A DNA stretch of 64,000 nt, taken from Burkholderia pseudomultivorans (lineage in GTDB: Bacteria; Pseudomonadota; Gammaproteobacteria; Burkholderiales; Burkholderiaceae). Shown here piece after piece: positions 49,999 through 58,758 of this stretch (within the stretch, counting starts at the first letter, position 1; every line of letters starts with the position of its first letter). The notes beneath the pieces were generated by a model, which saw only the letters and a program-made list of their open reading frames with translations, was not told where the DNA came from and searched no databases. A program made the position numbers and the translations under genes. The stretch lies in NCBI RefSeq assembly GCF_902499075.1, contig NZ_CABVPP010000008.1, positions 1 through 64,000 on the forward strand, read 5' to 3'.

Positions 49999-51231
49999 TC
50001 AAGCCCGTGCGGCTGCCATCACTTCGCCATGGAACTTGCCGATCAGGTCACCGAATGCCTGAAACAGTGGCTTGAAGCGGCCCGGATTTCCGTCAGCGGT
50101 CGCAAGCAACTGGGCGCTGTGATACTCGTGGACGAATGAGCTGAACGTGTCGATCAGCCCGCGGATCTTCTTCTCGAGCACCTCGCTTGCCTCGATCGCG
50201 GCGCGATGCTCCTGCGCGCGTGCCTCGAGCTCCGCAAGCTCGGCTTGAGCTTGTTCAAGCTGGGCCTTAACGGCAGTGTGTTCGGCCAGTTTTGCCGCCA
50301 CGGCATCTTCAAGGGTTGCGTAGGAAGATGGCACGGTCGGTACCTCTACCTCGACCTTGGTCGGGTTCGCTTTCAGTTTCGCGATTTCAGCCGTGAGCTG
50401 CTCAACCTCGCGCTCCTTGCCTGCGATTGTGTGTTGCAACGTGCTCACCTGCTTGCCGGCCGAGGCAAGCGAAACCTGAGTTTCCTGCGCTTTGGTTTTC
50501 TCCCGAGCTTGCTCCTGACGGACGTTGGCCAGTTCAGCCGAAAGGCGGTCGATTTCCCGTTGGGCGTCGTCGAGTTTGCCGACGGCGGTAGTGAGCTGGG
50601 AAGTCGCCTCCTCGATACTGTTGTCCTTTCCTGCGATCTGCTCCTTGAGGGAATTGATCAAAGCGGTAACTTGGCTTTTAGTGAGGGTGGGATCCTCGCG
50701 TTTCGCATCGATCACCTTCTCGACAATCTCGTCGCTGATGTTGTTGTGGACCAGCAGTGACATGTCGCTGATCGTCAGCATTTCGACCGCGCCGATATTG
50801 TTCGAGAATTTGTTGTAGCACCGGATGTAAAGACTGACCGATGACTTCGATTTCCGAAACAGCTTCGTGAGAAACGAGTAGACAAGCTCTGCGGCCGTAT
50901 TCCTGACCTGTCGGGTGTCGCCTTGCGTACTGACGTAGTGCCCGATGACGGCGGCGTGGATGTGCGCGAAGTTGCCGCCGATCCGCATATGCTCCTGCAG
51001 AATCTTGCGGGTAGAGTGCGCGACCTCTTCGGTCTCGTGGATGATGTTCCGAATCAGGTTCTCAGGCAGGTCGCCGAACATCTCACGTGCGGTCGTGCTG
51101 AGTTCGAGCTTGTCTGGAACGTGCGCGAAGGTGGCGGGCAAGTCGACTGCATCGGCTTCCGACGTCGGATGATCCGGAACAGTCGGGTTGAAGCTTTCAA
51201 CTTGGGATTGCTTCTGCGGCTTCTTGGACAA
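49999..51231 (-). CDS. long coiled-coil protein of unknown function
   Basis: A 410-residue protein. The N-terminal 170 residues look globular (TAREMFGDLPENLIRNIIHE, RIGGNFAHIHAAVIGHYVST, FLTKLFRKSKSSVSLYIRCY). A continuous coiled coil follows from about 185 to 365 (AVGKLDDAQREIDRLSAELA), then a short C-terminal region (LFQAFGDLIGKFHGEVMAAA). The general plan resembles plasmid structural or KfrA-like DNA-organising proteins, but I see no certain HTH. TTG start preceded by GGAGAGGA. It is encoded upstream of the FlhDC-like gene on the same strand. From 51232 to 51460 no gene was found. Confidence 0.55.
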   Translation of the reverse strand: MSKKPQKQSQVESFNPTVPDHPTSEADAVDLPATFAHVPDKLELSTTAREMFGDLPENLIRNIIHETEEVAHSTRKILQEHMRIGGNFAHIHAAVIGHYVSTQGDTRQVRNTAAELVYSFLTKLFRKSKSSVSLYIRCYNKFSNNIGAVEMLTISDMSLLVHNNISDEIVEKVIDAKREDPTLTKSQVTALINSLKEQIAGKDNSIEEATSQLTTAVGKLDDAQREIDRLSAELANVRQEQAREKTKAQETQVSLASAGKQVSTLQHTIAGKEREVEQLTAEIAKLKANPTKVEVEVPTVPSSYATLEDAVAAKLAEHTAVKAQLEQAQAELAELEARAQEHRAAIEASEVLEKKIRGLIDTFSSFVHEYHSAQLLATADGNPGRFKPLFQAFGDLIGKFHGEVMAAARA

Positions 51232-51460
51232 AATCCTCTCCAGTTTTAAGTGGCCTTCCCTGGCACGGGTTGCGGCTGCTGGTTCGATCGGGGTGTACCC
51301 ATCGGACGCAAGCGAGACTTGGGGCTGTGCACCAGCTTACGCGGCGCATTTCGGCGTCAAAGGCCGAAAGCTGCACGAAACAATGTGTCTTTCGTGGAAC
51401 GTGGCTCGCCGATAACCTGAAACTAGACGTTACAGAATGTAATAAAATGTAATCCGGTGG

Positions 51461-52162
51461 TCATATGTTTACGGATGAATTTCGTGCAACTTTATGACGA
51501 TGTGCGGATATAGCCGATCCGGTCGGATCGTCGACGCTCAGGCGACGCACGACATCCCACGCAGCCGAGACGTTGATGTTGGGATTTCCGGATTCGGCAT
51601 GGCGATCTCGTTGGGTCCGCAACCAGTAGCCGAGGTCGCGAAGGTTGACGAGAGCGAGCGGTAGCCCGGCGGATAGGGTGCAGGCGTCGTGAGAAAAGAC
51701 ACCGAGTCCCTGCACGTTCCACGTCGCCGGCAGCGTGCCGCGCAGGAATGCGACCTTCGCGCGATTCTGGCTGATGGGCGAGCGACGTTCCTCCAACCTG
51801 CCGCTCGGAAGGTGGCAAACCAGCTGATCGGCAGTCTGGCCGGGGAGGATCGTGCCGGCCCAGTTCTTCGTCTCGATCACGAAAATGCCGAATGGCGTGA
51901 CGACGAGATGGTCGACCTCCGCCGTCGGGAACTCGGTACCGGGCGCATGAAGTAGCAAGAGCGCAGTGGGGTGGACGTAAAAGTCGCTTCCACAGAGGTG
52001 AGCAAGGACGCGGCGCAGCTCCGCATTCACGCGTGCTTCTCCGGCATCGCCCGATGCTTGGCTCCGTGTCACCGGACGTGTGGATCTCTGACCGCGGTGC
52101 GAATCGGCGTACTGCTTGTACAACGCCCAGGCGCCGCAGAGAAGGATGATTGTCAAGATCAT
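51461..52162 (-). CDS. membrane-anchored NERD-domain protein
   Basis: A 233-residue protein with one N-terminal membrane helix (MILTIILLCGAWALY) and a NERD (nuclease-related) domain. ASGDAGEARVNAELRRVL and VDHLVVTPFGIFVIETKNWA carry the conserved acidic and Lys residues of a PD-(D/E)XK-type core, so nuclease activity is possible. No zinc or helicase part is attached. Its role in the element is unknown. It reads away from the DNA-metabolism block. Confidence 0.72.
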   Translation of the reverse strand: MILTIILLCGAWALYKQYADSHRGQRSTRPVTRSQASGDAGEARVNAELRRVLAHLCGSDFYVHPTALLLLHAPGTEFPTAEVDHLVVTPFGIFVIETKNWAGTILPGQTADQLVCHLPSGRLEERRSPISQNRAKVAFLRGTLPATWNVQGLGVFSHDACTLSAGLPLALVNLRDLGYWLRTQRDRHAESGNPNINVSAAWDVVRRLSVDDPTGSAISAHRHKVARNSSVNI

Positions 52163-52273
52163 GTGGATACGCCTCGTTTGTTGAAGTGACGTGTCCAGTT
52201 TGCCTCGGATTTTTCGAAGTCAAGTTCCGGTGAAAGCTATACGATTTTCTGGAGCATTTTCGGTTTGGTCCCT

Positions 52274-52283
52274 CAACCGGTTG
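52274..52283. promoter_or_regulatory. palindromic operator candidate, copy 3
   Basis: CAACCGGTTG lies in the 422-bp gap between the NERD gene and the rightward DNA-metabolism block that starts at 52585. It is identical to the core at 29596 and 29807. The rest of 52163-52584 has no clear gene. Confidence 0.45.
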
Positions 52284-52584
52284 CGTCGAGGCTATGTGGC
52301 CTAAGCTGTACGGGTTTGGCGAGCATTCAGCGGGACCCTCTCATCCGCACGGCGTACCCTACCTCTATCAAGCGTTCCTGACGCATCGACCCTCCTGAGC
52401 CTACCGGCTCCCCCATCTCGCGGCACGCCCGCGATTTCCCTTCACCTGCCCTGAGCGATTTTGTGCGCCGACCTCGTGGTCGCGGACGAAAGCGCTTCGC
52501 GCCGTTTTCCTTGCTCGTCCCGAGCATCGAAACCACCGGGCATTGTCCCGATATCCCCTTGTTCAAATTTCTCTGGAGAGAAAC

Positions 52585-52944
52585 ATGTTGCAGTCCCTGA
52601 TCGGCGGCGCGTTTAAATCGCCCGGCAAGTTCCTCGCTTTGTGTTTCGCGGTCTATCTCGCGGCACACTCGATTCTCGTGTCCGTCTTCCTGGCGATCGC
52701 AGGTTTCCACTACTTCAAGAACGCTGCGAAGACTGCGCGTCGTGACGCGGAGCGCGACGCTGCGATCCGTCACGATCGCGACGAGAATCCGCAGCATGCG
52801 AATCGCGCCCAAGCCACCGCAGCGCGGTCCGACGTGAAGGCATCGACGACTCCGCAACGTCAGTACGCGAAGTCGGCTGTTGTCATTCCCCTGAAGCCGG
52901 CGATAAACCCGGCCGTCGAAACTATGAAGACAGGCACGAAGTAA
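52585..52944 (+). CDS. small membrane protein of unknown function
   Basis: A 119-residue protein with a long hydrophobic N-terminal segment (about residues 14-44, FLALCFAVYLAAHSILVSVF). The rest is polar with Lys/Arg/Ala (YFKNAAKTARRDAERDAAIR). A GGAGAG precedes the ATG. No family recognised. First gene of the rightward block containing ssb and the primase-like gene. Confidence 0.6.
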   Translation: MLQSLIGGAFKSPGKFLALCFAVYLAAHSILVSVFLAIAGFHYFKNAAKTARRDAERDAAIRHDRDENPQHANRAQATAARSDVKASTTPQRQYAKSAVVIPLKPAINPAVETMKTGTK

Positions 52945-53057
52945 ATCGGCCCTTTCCGTCCGTGCGAAGCAATTCGCACGGTCGCCCCTATCTCCCACCG
53001 GGAACCACGTTCCCGGTAAGGGGAATGAGGTGCCCGGTCGTTACCCGGAGCACGCTC

Positions 53058-53507
53058 ATGGAACAGCAAGTGGCTGCTTGGCAGCTCGACATCTTCGGCA
53101 GCGCGTCGCCGATTCTCGTCACCCGTCCTAAGCCAGACCCATTGCCAGATCCCGAGCTTTGGGAGCCGCACGTACGAGAAAAGCTCGCCGAAGCAGTCGT
53201 ATTTTTCGCCCTTGACAGCAGACATAGCGACAACGTCCCCGAAGCCCTGATTGACTGCGCCGAGATGCTGCATCAACGGCTGTGCAATCGCCCGGTCGAC
53301 AAGGGCGACTACTACGCAACGCTCGGCTGGATCATGGAACTTTGGACGGGCGCGATCCCGTACCAGGTCGTCTGTGCTCTTGGCCGGGTGCGTCCGCGCG
53401 CCATGCAGGACGCGATTCGAGACATTCCGTTGCTCAACTACGATTTCAACCGACTCAACCGCTGGTGCAGCGGTCAACTGTCGCTGGAGGCGCAATGGGT
53501 GGCGTAG
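53058..53507 (+). CDS. hypothetical protein of the DNA-metabolism block
   Basis: A 149-residue soluble protein (VAAWQLDIFGSASPILVTRP, EMLHQRLCNRPVDKGDYYAT, LGWIMELWTGAIPYQVVCAL). I do not recognise it. The ATG at 53058 fits a start inside a longer open frame; no strong ribosome site is visible. Its last 13 bases overlap the next gene, so the two are coupled. Confidence 0.55.
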   Translation: MEQQVAAWQLDIFGSASPILVTRPKPDPLPDPELWEPHVREKLAEAVVFFALDSRHSDNVPEALIDCAEMLHQRLCNRPVDKGDYYATLGWIMELWTGAIPYQVVCALGRVRPRAMQDAIRDIPLLNYDFNRLNRWCSGQLSLEAQWVA

Positions 53508-54328
53508 CAATGTTTTTCACGCGCATACTCGCGCAGGCATTCCCGGGTGGCGCCCGAGTGTCGACGGCAGATCCGCCGTCGACGTCTCGACAAGCTGAAC
53601 GAACGGTGGGCACCGGCGCGTCCAACGAGACGTTCGTGACTATCGACGGAATCGCACATCTGTTCGTGGATGAAGGCGACTGCGTCGTCGAATTCGTACC
53701 CGCCTTCGACGATGCTCCCGGCGACACGATGTTCGGCACGAAGATTCTGCCGGCGCTGGCGCCACATTGGGCGCTCGCGCACGAGTACTCGGCCTCGCTG
53801 AAGGACGCGATCGCAGCTGCGATCCGCCGCGAAAGTGTGCCTGCATCGCCCGCGTTGAATACGGCTTCGGCCCCTGATGCGGCGGACCTATGGACCCTGC
53901 AGCCGGCGGACGTGCCGAAAGCGCGATCGCACGATGAAGACGATGGACGTGGCCTGTCACCGACACCGCAATCCAGCCGGACTCAGTATCAGCGTGGTCG
54001 CCGCGACGACTCGTCACGTTCGTCCGTGGTGGAAGGCTCGATCACCGGTTGGGGCGAAGAAACCTTCCCGGACCGCCGACCGGGCAAGTCGGGCTCCTAT
54101 CGTTCGTTCGCGCTTCGCCTCGAGACGCGAGATGGAGAGCAGGTGTTACAGGGCGAAGGCCTGAAGGAAGCGATTAACGAGTGTGGCTGCTGTGTCGGCG
54201 ATATCGTCTCGGTGAAGCGCCTTCGCAAGATCAAGGTGCCGGCCTTCCGCAAGGAAGATGGCTCACCGATTTACAAAGACGGCCAGCAGGTCATGTGGGA
54301 CAAGTGGCTATGGTCGATTACCAAATGA
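53495..54328 (+). CDS. hypothetical protein with a primase/relaxase-associated C-terminal domain
   Basis: A 277-residue protein. The N-terminal half has a hydrophobic/acidic patch (DGIAHLFVDEGDCVVEFVPA) and a low-complexity linker. The C-terminal domain (about 175-270: SYRSFALRLETRDGEQVLQG, then DIVSVKRLRKIKVPAF) resembles the small beta domain found at the ends of plasmid primases and relaxases (GxDL, GDxV pattern). It ends 11 nt before ssb. GGAGG precedes the ATG, and the start overlaps the previous gene by 13 nt. The domain comparison is from memory. Confidence 0.5.
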   Translation: MGGVAMFFTRILAQAFPGGARVSTADPPSTSRQAERTVGTGASNETFVTIDGIAHLFVDEGDCVVEFVPAFDDAPGDTMFGTKILPALAPHWALAHEYSASLKDAIAAAIRRESVPASPALNTASAPDAADLWTLQPADVPKARSHDEDDGRGLSPTPQSSRTQYQRGRRDDSSRSSVVEGSITGWGEETFPDRRPGKSGSYRSFALRLETRDGEQVLQGEGLKEAINECGCCVGDIVSVKRLRKIKVPAFRKEDGSPIYKDGQQVMWDKWLWSITK

Positions 54329-54339
54329 AGGAGTTCTAG

Positions 54340-54894
54340 ATGGCATCTGTCAACAAAGTGATCATCGTCGGCAATCTCGGCGCCGATCCGGAAGTGCGAT
54401 ACCTGCCCAGTGGCGACGCAGTCGCCAACGCCCGTGTGGCGACGACCGATCGCTATAAGGACAAGGCGACCGGCGAGTACAAGGAAACCACCGAGTGGCA
54501 TCGCGTTTCATTCTTCGGTCGGTTGGCTGAGATCGTGAGTGAATACCTGAGGAAGGGCAGCTCGATCTACGTCGAAGGTAAGATCCGCACCCGCAAATGG
54601 CAAGGACAGGACGGTCAGGATCGCTACTCGACCGAGATTGTCGCGGACCAGATGCAGATGCTCGGTGGCCGCAACAGCGGCGGCCGCGGGGACAGCGACG
54701 GTCACGGCGGTGACGGCGATTTCGAGCAGGGCTCCCGGCGACAGGCTACCGCCCCGGCCGCGCGCCAAGCATCCGGCCAACCGCCCGCAAATACCCGTGC
54801 GCAAACGCAGCACTCGGCGCCGCGGCCGGCACAGACGCAGTCGTATGGCGGTGGTGGTGGCTTCGACGAGATGGATGACGATATTCCGTTCTGA
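54340..54894 (+). CDS. ssb: single-stranded DNA-binding protein
   Basis: A 184-residue SSB. The OB fold (about 1-105) is typical: [61 protein letters not shown] Gly/Gln-rich linker leads to the acidic tip DEMDDDIPF that recruits partner proteins. It is a mobile-element copy, useful during conjugative single-strand transfer. AAGGAG precedes the ATG. Confidence 0.96.
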   Translation: MASVNKVIIVGNLGADPEVRYLPSGDAVANARVATTDRYKDKATGEYKETTEWHRVSFFGRLAEIVSEYLRKGSSIYVEGKIRTRKWQGQDGQDRYSTEIVADQMQMLGGRNSGGRGDSDGHGGDGDFEQGSRRQATAPAARQASGQPPANTRAQTQHSAPRPAQTQSYGGGGGFDEMDDDIPF

Positions 54895-54948
54895 CTTCCC
54901 GTAAGAGCTCACCATCCCGATTTTCACTCCCGTTTTTTCTCACCTTTA

Positions 54949-54993
54949 GCGTGTGGCGTGCGCCTTGGCGCGCCACACGCCGTCTTTCTTTTC
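54949..54993 (+). terminator. intrinsic terminator after ssb
   Basis: GCGTGTGGCG and CGCCACACGC form a strong stem about 55 bp after the ssb stop, followed by TTTCTTTTCT. This would end the 52585-54894 unit before the next block. Confidence 0.65.
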
Positions 54994-55119
54994 TCCTGCA
55001 TTTCCCTGTTTCGCTGACGTTGCTGAACCAAGCCGACGCACCGCGCGCGGCTTCGTTGAGCAAGCGTTTCTGCGCCTGTCTCAGGCATCGAAAAACCCGC
55101 AGTCCAACTGGAGAAAATC

Positions 55120-55302
55120 GTGAACGTGAAGTGCTTTCGGCTTTCGTCCAGCTCGAGTATCTCCGTGTCGCGTCGATTCGACGCGACGTTGAAGACTGCG
55201 GACGAATGCTTTGGTGATCCATCTGCGCTGGCTATCCGTGTGATGGCGAATGCGCGCGTTTCCGCCGTCGGGCGAAAGGAGGACGAATCATGCGTGAGCT
55301 GA
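55120..55302 (+). CDS. possible small protein coupled to the primase-like gene
   Basis: A 60-codon frame from a GTG (GGAG 8 bases upstream) to a TGA that overlaps the primase-like start by 13 nt. The product (VSRRFDATLKTADECFGDPS) has no recognised family. The overlap suggests translational coupling, but coding status is uncertain. Confidence 0.35.
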   Translation: MNVKCFRLSSSSSISVSRRFDATLKTADECFGDPSALAIRVMANARVSAVGRKEDESCVS

Positions 55303-56432
55303 AAAAACTGGTTCTCTCGAACCTGGACTGGACGAACATATTTCCGCACTACATCGACACCCGATTTTTGAGTGGAAAGGGGCGGTGGTGGACCTGTCCG
55401 CTTTGCGATGGCGAGGAAACCTTCCGGCTGTTTCCGGCCGAGAAGGACCGCAGCGGTGGCTGGCATTGCGCCCGCTGTCTGAAGGGTGGTACGGGCGTGC
55501 AGCTGATCCACGAGGTGACGGGCAAGCCCTATCGCGAGATTTACTACGAGCTCGAGACCGGCAACTACAACGGGAGGATCCCCGCCGCGGTGGCGCTCAA
55601 GGCGAAACCTGTCCCGGTCCGGCCTGAGAAAAGCGACGAGCAGAAATGTCGCGAGATGCAGGCCGCGTGGGACAGTGCCGCTCCGGTGACGGTCGGCTCG
55701 CCGGTCTGGACATACCTGTCTACGCGGATTCCGGGCCTTCGGTCCGAATGGATTGGCCGCGATGTGCGCTGCCACCCGGGCATGGAGTACGTGGACGCAT
55801 TCGGAAAGAAGCAGGGCAGGTTTCCGGTCATGCTTCTGCGCGCGCGGTCGCAGGCAGGTAAGCCCCGACGGGTCCATCGGACCTTTCTCACGGCCGCTGG
55901 CGAGAAGGTTCCTTTTCTCACGAAGAAAGGGAAGTCGCGCGCGAAGTTGGAGATGAGCGCGCCGGCCGGCAGTTTCGGATCGTCGGTTCTGCTCAACACG
56001 ACGCGTTCTCGCACGCTGGCGGTGGTGGAGGGTGCCGAGACTGGATTCGCGGTTGTTGCGCGCTACGAGAATCGCATCGAGGTCCGCTGCTTGCTGAATT
56101 GCGGCGGCCTCGAGCATGCCGATATCAACTGGAACGACTACGACCGCGTGATCATCTACGCTGATCGTGACAAGGTGGACAGCCGGCGCGGTTTCAGGCC
56201 GGGCGAACACCATGCGCAGTTGCTCGCGGATCGCATCCGCGGACACGGCAAGCGCGTTTCGATCGTAAAGTCTGTGGTCGACGGCGTCGATTTCTGCGAC
56301 GTCTGGAAGCTGCAGTACCAGCGGCGAGCGCAACAGCGCGACCGACTGCGGGCCAGGCAACTGGCGCGCGAAGAAGCGCGCAAACGCAACCTGGCGCGCA
56401 TCCGCGGGAGCGCGATGACTGCAGCATTGTAA
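55290..56432 (+). CDS. primase-like protein with zinc finger and Toprim domain
   Basis: A 380-residue protein. A zinc finger (C36, C39, C60, C63: CPLC, then CARC) is followed by a linker (about 70-160) and a Toprim domain (TLAVVEGAETGFAVVARYEN near 243, RVIIYADRDKVDSRRGF near 285) with acidic residues in place. A basic coiled tail ends it (RRAQQRDRLRARQLAREEAR). This is the layout of plasmid/phage DnaG-like primases that start DNA synthesis on transferred strands. It needs no helicase part here, and none is fused. Confidence 0.85.
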   Translation: MRELKKLVLSNLDWTNIFPHYIDTRFLSGKGRWWTCPLCDGEETFRLFPAEKDRSGGWHCARCLKGGTGVQLIHEVTGKPYREIYYELETGNYNGRIPAAVALKAKPVPVRPEKSDEQKCREMQAAWDSAAPVTVGSPVWTYLSTRIPGLRSEWIGRDVRCHPGMEYVDAFGKKQGRFPVMLLRARSQAGKPRRVHRTFLTAAGEKVPFLTKKGKSRAKLEMSAPAGSFGSSVLLNTTRSRTLAVVEGAETGFAVVARYENRIEVRCLLNCGGLEHADINWNDYDRVIIYADRDKVDSRRGFRPGEHHAQLLADRIRGHGKRVSIVKSVVDGVDFCDVWKLQYQRRAQQRDRLRARQLAREEARKRNLARIRGSAMTAAL

Positions 56433-56439
56433 TTTTGAC

Positions 56440-56465
56440 GCCGGCTTTCGCCGGCACCTTTTTTC
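56440..56465 (+). terminator. intrinsic terminator after the primase-like gene
   Basis: GCCGGC-tttc-GCCGGC followed by ACCTTTTTT, 8 bp after the stop of the primase-like gene. Confidence 0.8.
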
Positions 56466-56527
56466 TTACCCGGTGGGGATACGTCCCCCCGGGCCGTATT
56501 GCGCCGGGCCACATCACGGGGTGAACG

Positions 56528-56752
56528 ATGGGCTCGTTTCGACTTGTATTGGATGAGTTTGAAGTGGTCGAGGTAGCGGCTGCAGCCGTGCCTGAGGGTG
56601 CAGCGGACCTTTGCGAGGGGCCGCGCTTCGACGTCATCGATCGGCTGTTGGAGGGCGACGATCGCTATATCCTGCGGGATGAGGCATTTCAGCCGGCGGT
56701 CGATTTCTGTATTGCGTGGCTCGACGAAAAGGCGAAGAGCAAAAAGCACTAA
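56528..56752 (+). CDS. small hypothetical protein
   Basis: A 74-residue acidic protein (FRLVLDEFEVVEVAAAAVPE, DRLLEGDDRYILRDEAFQPA). GGGGTGAACG precedes the ATG and a strong terminator follows 13 bp after the stop, which supports a real gene with its own unit. No family recognised. Confidence 0.6.
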   Translation: MGSFRLVLDEFEVVEVAAAAVPEGAADLCEGPRFDVIDRLLEGDDRYILRDEAFQPAVDFCIAWLDEKAKSKKH

Positions 56753-56764
56753 AACTGACGACAA

Positions 56765-56795
56765 GCGGCTTCCTTCGGGAAGCCGCTTTTTTTTT
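56765..56795 (+). terminator. strong intrinsic terminator
   Basis: GCGGCTTCC-ttc-GGGAAGCCGC followed by nine T. It ends the small gene at 56528; since the arms are GC-rich it may also slow leftward transcription from the next unit. Confidence 0.85.
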
Positions 56796-56797
56796 GG

Positions 56798-57052
56798 TCA
56801 ATCGCGCGAGACGATCAGGGCCAGCAGAAGCCCGAATTTGACGATCCGCCATGCGCCGCTCGCCCACAAGGTACCGATTCCGCCAACGAGGAGAAACAGA
56901 GAGGCGAGGTCGCCTGCGCCATGGTTGTGCATGAAGGCACCGGCGGCAAACGCCGACGAGAACCCAAAGACGAGGAGAATGCGGCGCAAAAAAGACGGAA
57001 GGGCCCGGAATCCGACAACCACGGCAGATGCGGTGGTGCTAATAGCGTTCAT
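56798..57052 (-). CDS. small two-helix membrane protein
   Basis: An 84-residue protein with membrane segments near residues 22-42 (RRILLVFGFSSAFAAGAFMH) and 48-80 (LASLFLLVGGIGTLWASGAW). No family recognised. It overlaps the 51-residue gene by 4 nt (ATGA), so the two are coupled. Confidence 0.6.
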   Translation of the reverse strand: MNAISTTASAVVVGFRALPSFLRRILLVFGFSSAFAAGAFMHNHGAGDLASLFLLVGGIGTLWASGAWRIVKFGLLLALIVSRD

Positions 57053-57204
57053 TGATCCTCCTTGGCGTTGACCATGTAGGTCTGCCACGCTGCGACGCAA
57101 TATTCAGCGGCGATCGCGGTGGCCGCCATAGCGAGCCAGAAGTAGGGGGAGGCGAGCTTGTGGATCAATTCTCCGTTGCGAATCCAGCCGATGAGTTCCA
57201 GCAT
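57049..57204 (-). CDS. small single-helix membrane protein
   Basis: A 51-residue protein with one membrane segment (YFWLAMAATAIAAEYCVAAW). GGAGAAGAAC precedes the ATG. It is coupled to the 84-residue membrane protein gene by a 4-nt overlap. No family recognised. Confidence 0.6.
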   Translation of the reverse strand: MLELIGWIRNGELIHKLASPYFWLAMAATAIAAEYCVAAWQTYMVNAKEDQ

Positions 57205-57321
57205 GTTCTTCTCCGTATTGTTCGGTGTAGGACGCCGAGTGCGTTGTGACACCCGCCTAGTACTGCCATTTTCTCAGGTCCGCGCGAAAAGCAAGTCGCG
57301 ATCTAGCGCGCTGGCCGCGAA

Positions 57322-57657
57322 TCACATCCACGCCCCAAGCTGGTCGTGCAGGGCCTCATCGAAGGTCGTTCTGTCGTCGCTGCCGTCGCCGACGCTGAGC
57401 ACCTTAAACTCATCGTTCTCGACCGCGCTGAGGCTGCGAGCCGGCGTGTCCTGTCGGGAGGCGAGCTCAGCAACCCGCCCGGCTGTCGTCGGCGCGGCAA
57501 CGAAGCGCCCGGTCATTTCGTGACGCAACGCTGATTCCGCCAGCGCTTTAAGCAGGGCCGCGCGCCGGCGCGCTGACGAACACGCGCTCAGCCGCTCGAA
57601 CAGCAGCGGCGACACGAGCTCGTTGATCGTGATGGTCATCTCGATCTTGTCGCTCAT
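57322..57657 (-). CDS. ParR/StbB-type segregation DNA-binding protein
   Basis: A 111-residue protein whose first 50 residues look like a ribbon-helix-helix domain (KIEMTITINELVSPLLFERL, ARRRAALLKALAESALRHEM). A loosely folded acidic tail follows. That is the layout of ParR/StbB adaptors, which bind a centromere-like site and cap ParM filaments. It begins 9 nt after the ParM-like gene and has AAGGAG upstream. Function is inferred from fold and position. Confidence 0.68.
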   Translation of the reverse strand: MSDKIEMTITINELVSPLLFERLSACSSARRRAALLKALAESALRHEMTGRFVAAPTTAGRVAELASRQDTPARSLSAVENDEFKVLSVGDGSDDRTTFDEALHDQLGAWM

Positions 57658-57666
57658 GCCGGCTCC

Positions 57667-58671
57667 TTAGCGTCGCTCGCGCGCGAGGCTGGACTCGCCG
57701 ACGAGCAGGAAGCCCCGCACGTTTGCAAGGCACGGTGCGTCGATCACTTCGATTACGACACGAGGAAACGCGCGCCGAATGACCCCTGCGTAGAGCGCGG
57801 CGCCGCCGCCGGACAGGATGATCGATCGGACGTTCGCCAGGCGACCAACATTGTTCTGCATCTCCTTCACCACGCCTGAAATCAACGGCTGGGCCATTTC
57901 GAGATAGGGCGCGAGGTCGATGTTCGAGCCATAGAAGAAGAACGGCGTTTGCTCCCGCAGGGCCTTGTCGATGCGCTCGATGTCTTCCACTTCATCGCCC
58001 TGGTCTCGCGCGATAAGGGCGGCGATTCGCTGGTAGATCTGCGATGCGCCGCCGGGCATGCCACCGCTGCGCTTGTCGTCCATCGTGAATCCGTTCGCAT
58101 AGACCCAGTCGGTCGTGAAGTAGCCGACGTCGACGACGAGATGCTCCACGTCACGGCCGAACCCGCCCTGGCGGTTGCTCGAGGCGAGGACGAGCGAGCC
58201 CAGCGGCTGCGGAATCACCATGACTTTGTCGATCGTGACCCGGCCGGCGCCGAAATTCAGCTCGCCCGTGAAGCGCTCCTTGAGCTCGGCCGAGTACTTC
58301 TTCATGTTATGAACGGGCAGACCAAGCACGAGCCGTTCGATGTGGTCGACGCCGGCGAAGTGGATCGCCCCGAACAGCAGGCCGGCGTAGTTTGCCGAGA
58401 GTACGTAGTCGTCCGCGAGCGCGCGGCCGGTGTTGCCGTACGCGGCGGTGAGGGAGACATCCGGCCCGACCTCGTATTCGACCTGATCGATGACGATCGT
58501 CGCGACTTTGCGCGCGGTAAGGACGCTTTCGCCGTAGCCTGCGATCGAGCGACTGGCTGCGAGCGGTGCCAGCGACGGGAACATGCCGGATACGACCGCG
58601 TTGGTTGCTGCGCGGTAAGCGTACTTCGTGTTGCCGTAGCCGACGTCGATAGCGAAGACTGCAGTTTTCAA
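57667..58671 (-). CDS. parM: ParM/StbA-like actin-type plasmid segregation protein
   Basis: A 334-residue actin-like ATPase. Phosphate loop 1 is AIDVGYGNTKY at the start, the second phosphate motif is VVDVGYFTTDWVYANG near residue 180, and the adenosine motif is SIILSGGGAALYAGVIRRAF near residue 280. These define the ParM/StbA/Alp type that pushes plasmid copies apart. TTG start with GGAG six bases upstream. The ParR-like gene follows directly. Finding this pair argues that the element exists at least part-time as a plasmid. Confidence 0.85.
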   Translation of the reverse strand: MKTAVFAIDVGYGNTKYAYRAATNAVVSGMFPSLAPLAASRSIAGYGESVLTARKVATIVIDQVEYEVGPDVSLTAAYGNTGRALADDYVLSANYAGLLFGAIHFAGVDHIERLVLGLPVHNMKKYSAELKERFTGELNFGAGRVTIDKVMVIPQPLGSLVLASSNRQGGFGRDVEHLVVDVGYFTTDWVYANGFTMDDKRSGGMPGGASQIYQRIAALIARDQGDEVEDIERIDKALREQTPFFFYGSNIDLAPYLEMAQPLISGVVKEMQNNVGRLANVRSIILSGGGAALYAGVIRRAFPRVVIEVIDAPCLANVRGFLLVGESSLARERR

Positions 58672-58758
58672 GGGCGACTCCTTCGGTCGAAAGTTTGAAT
58701 TGGAAGGTGCAAGCTCGAACCGAAACCCGGCCGGACATAGCCGAGGCGAAAGTCCTAG

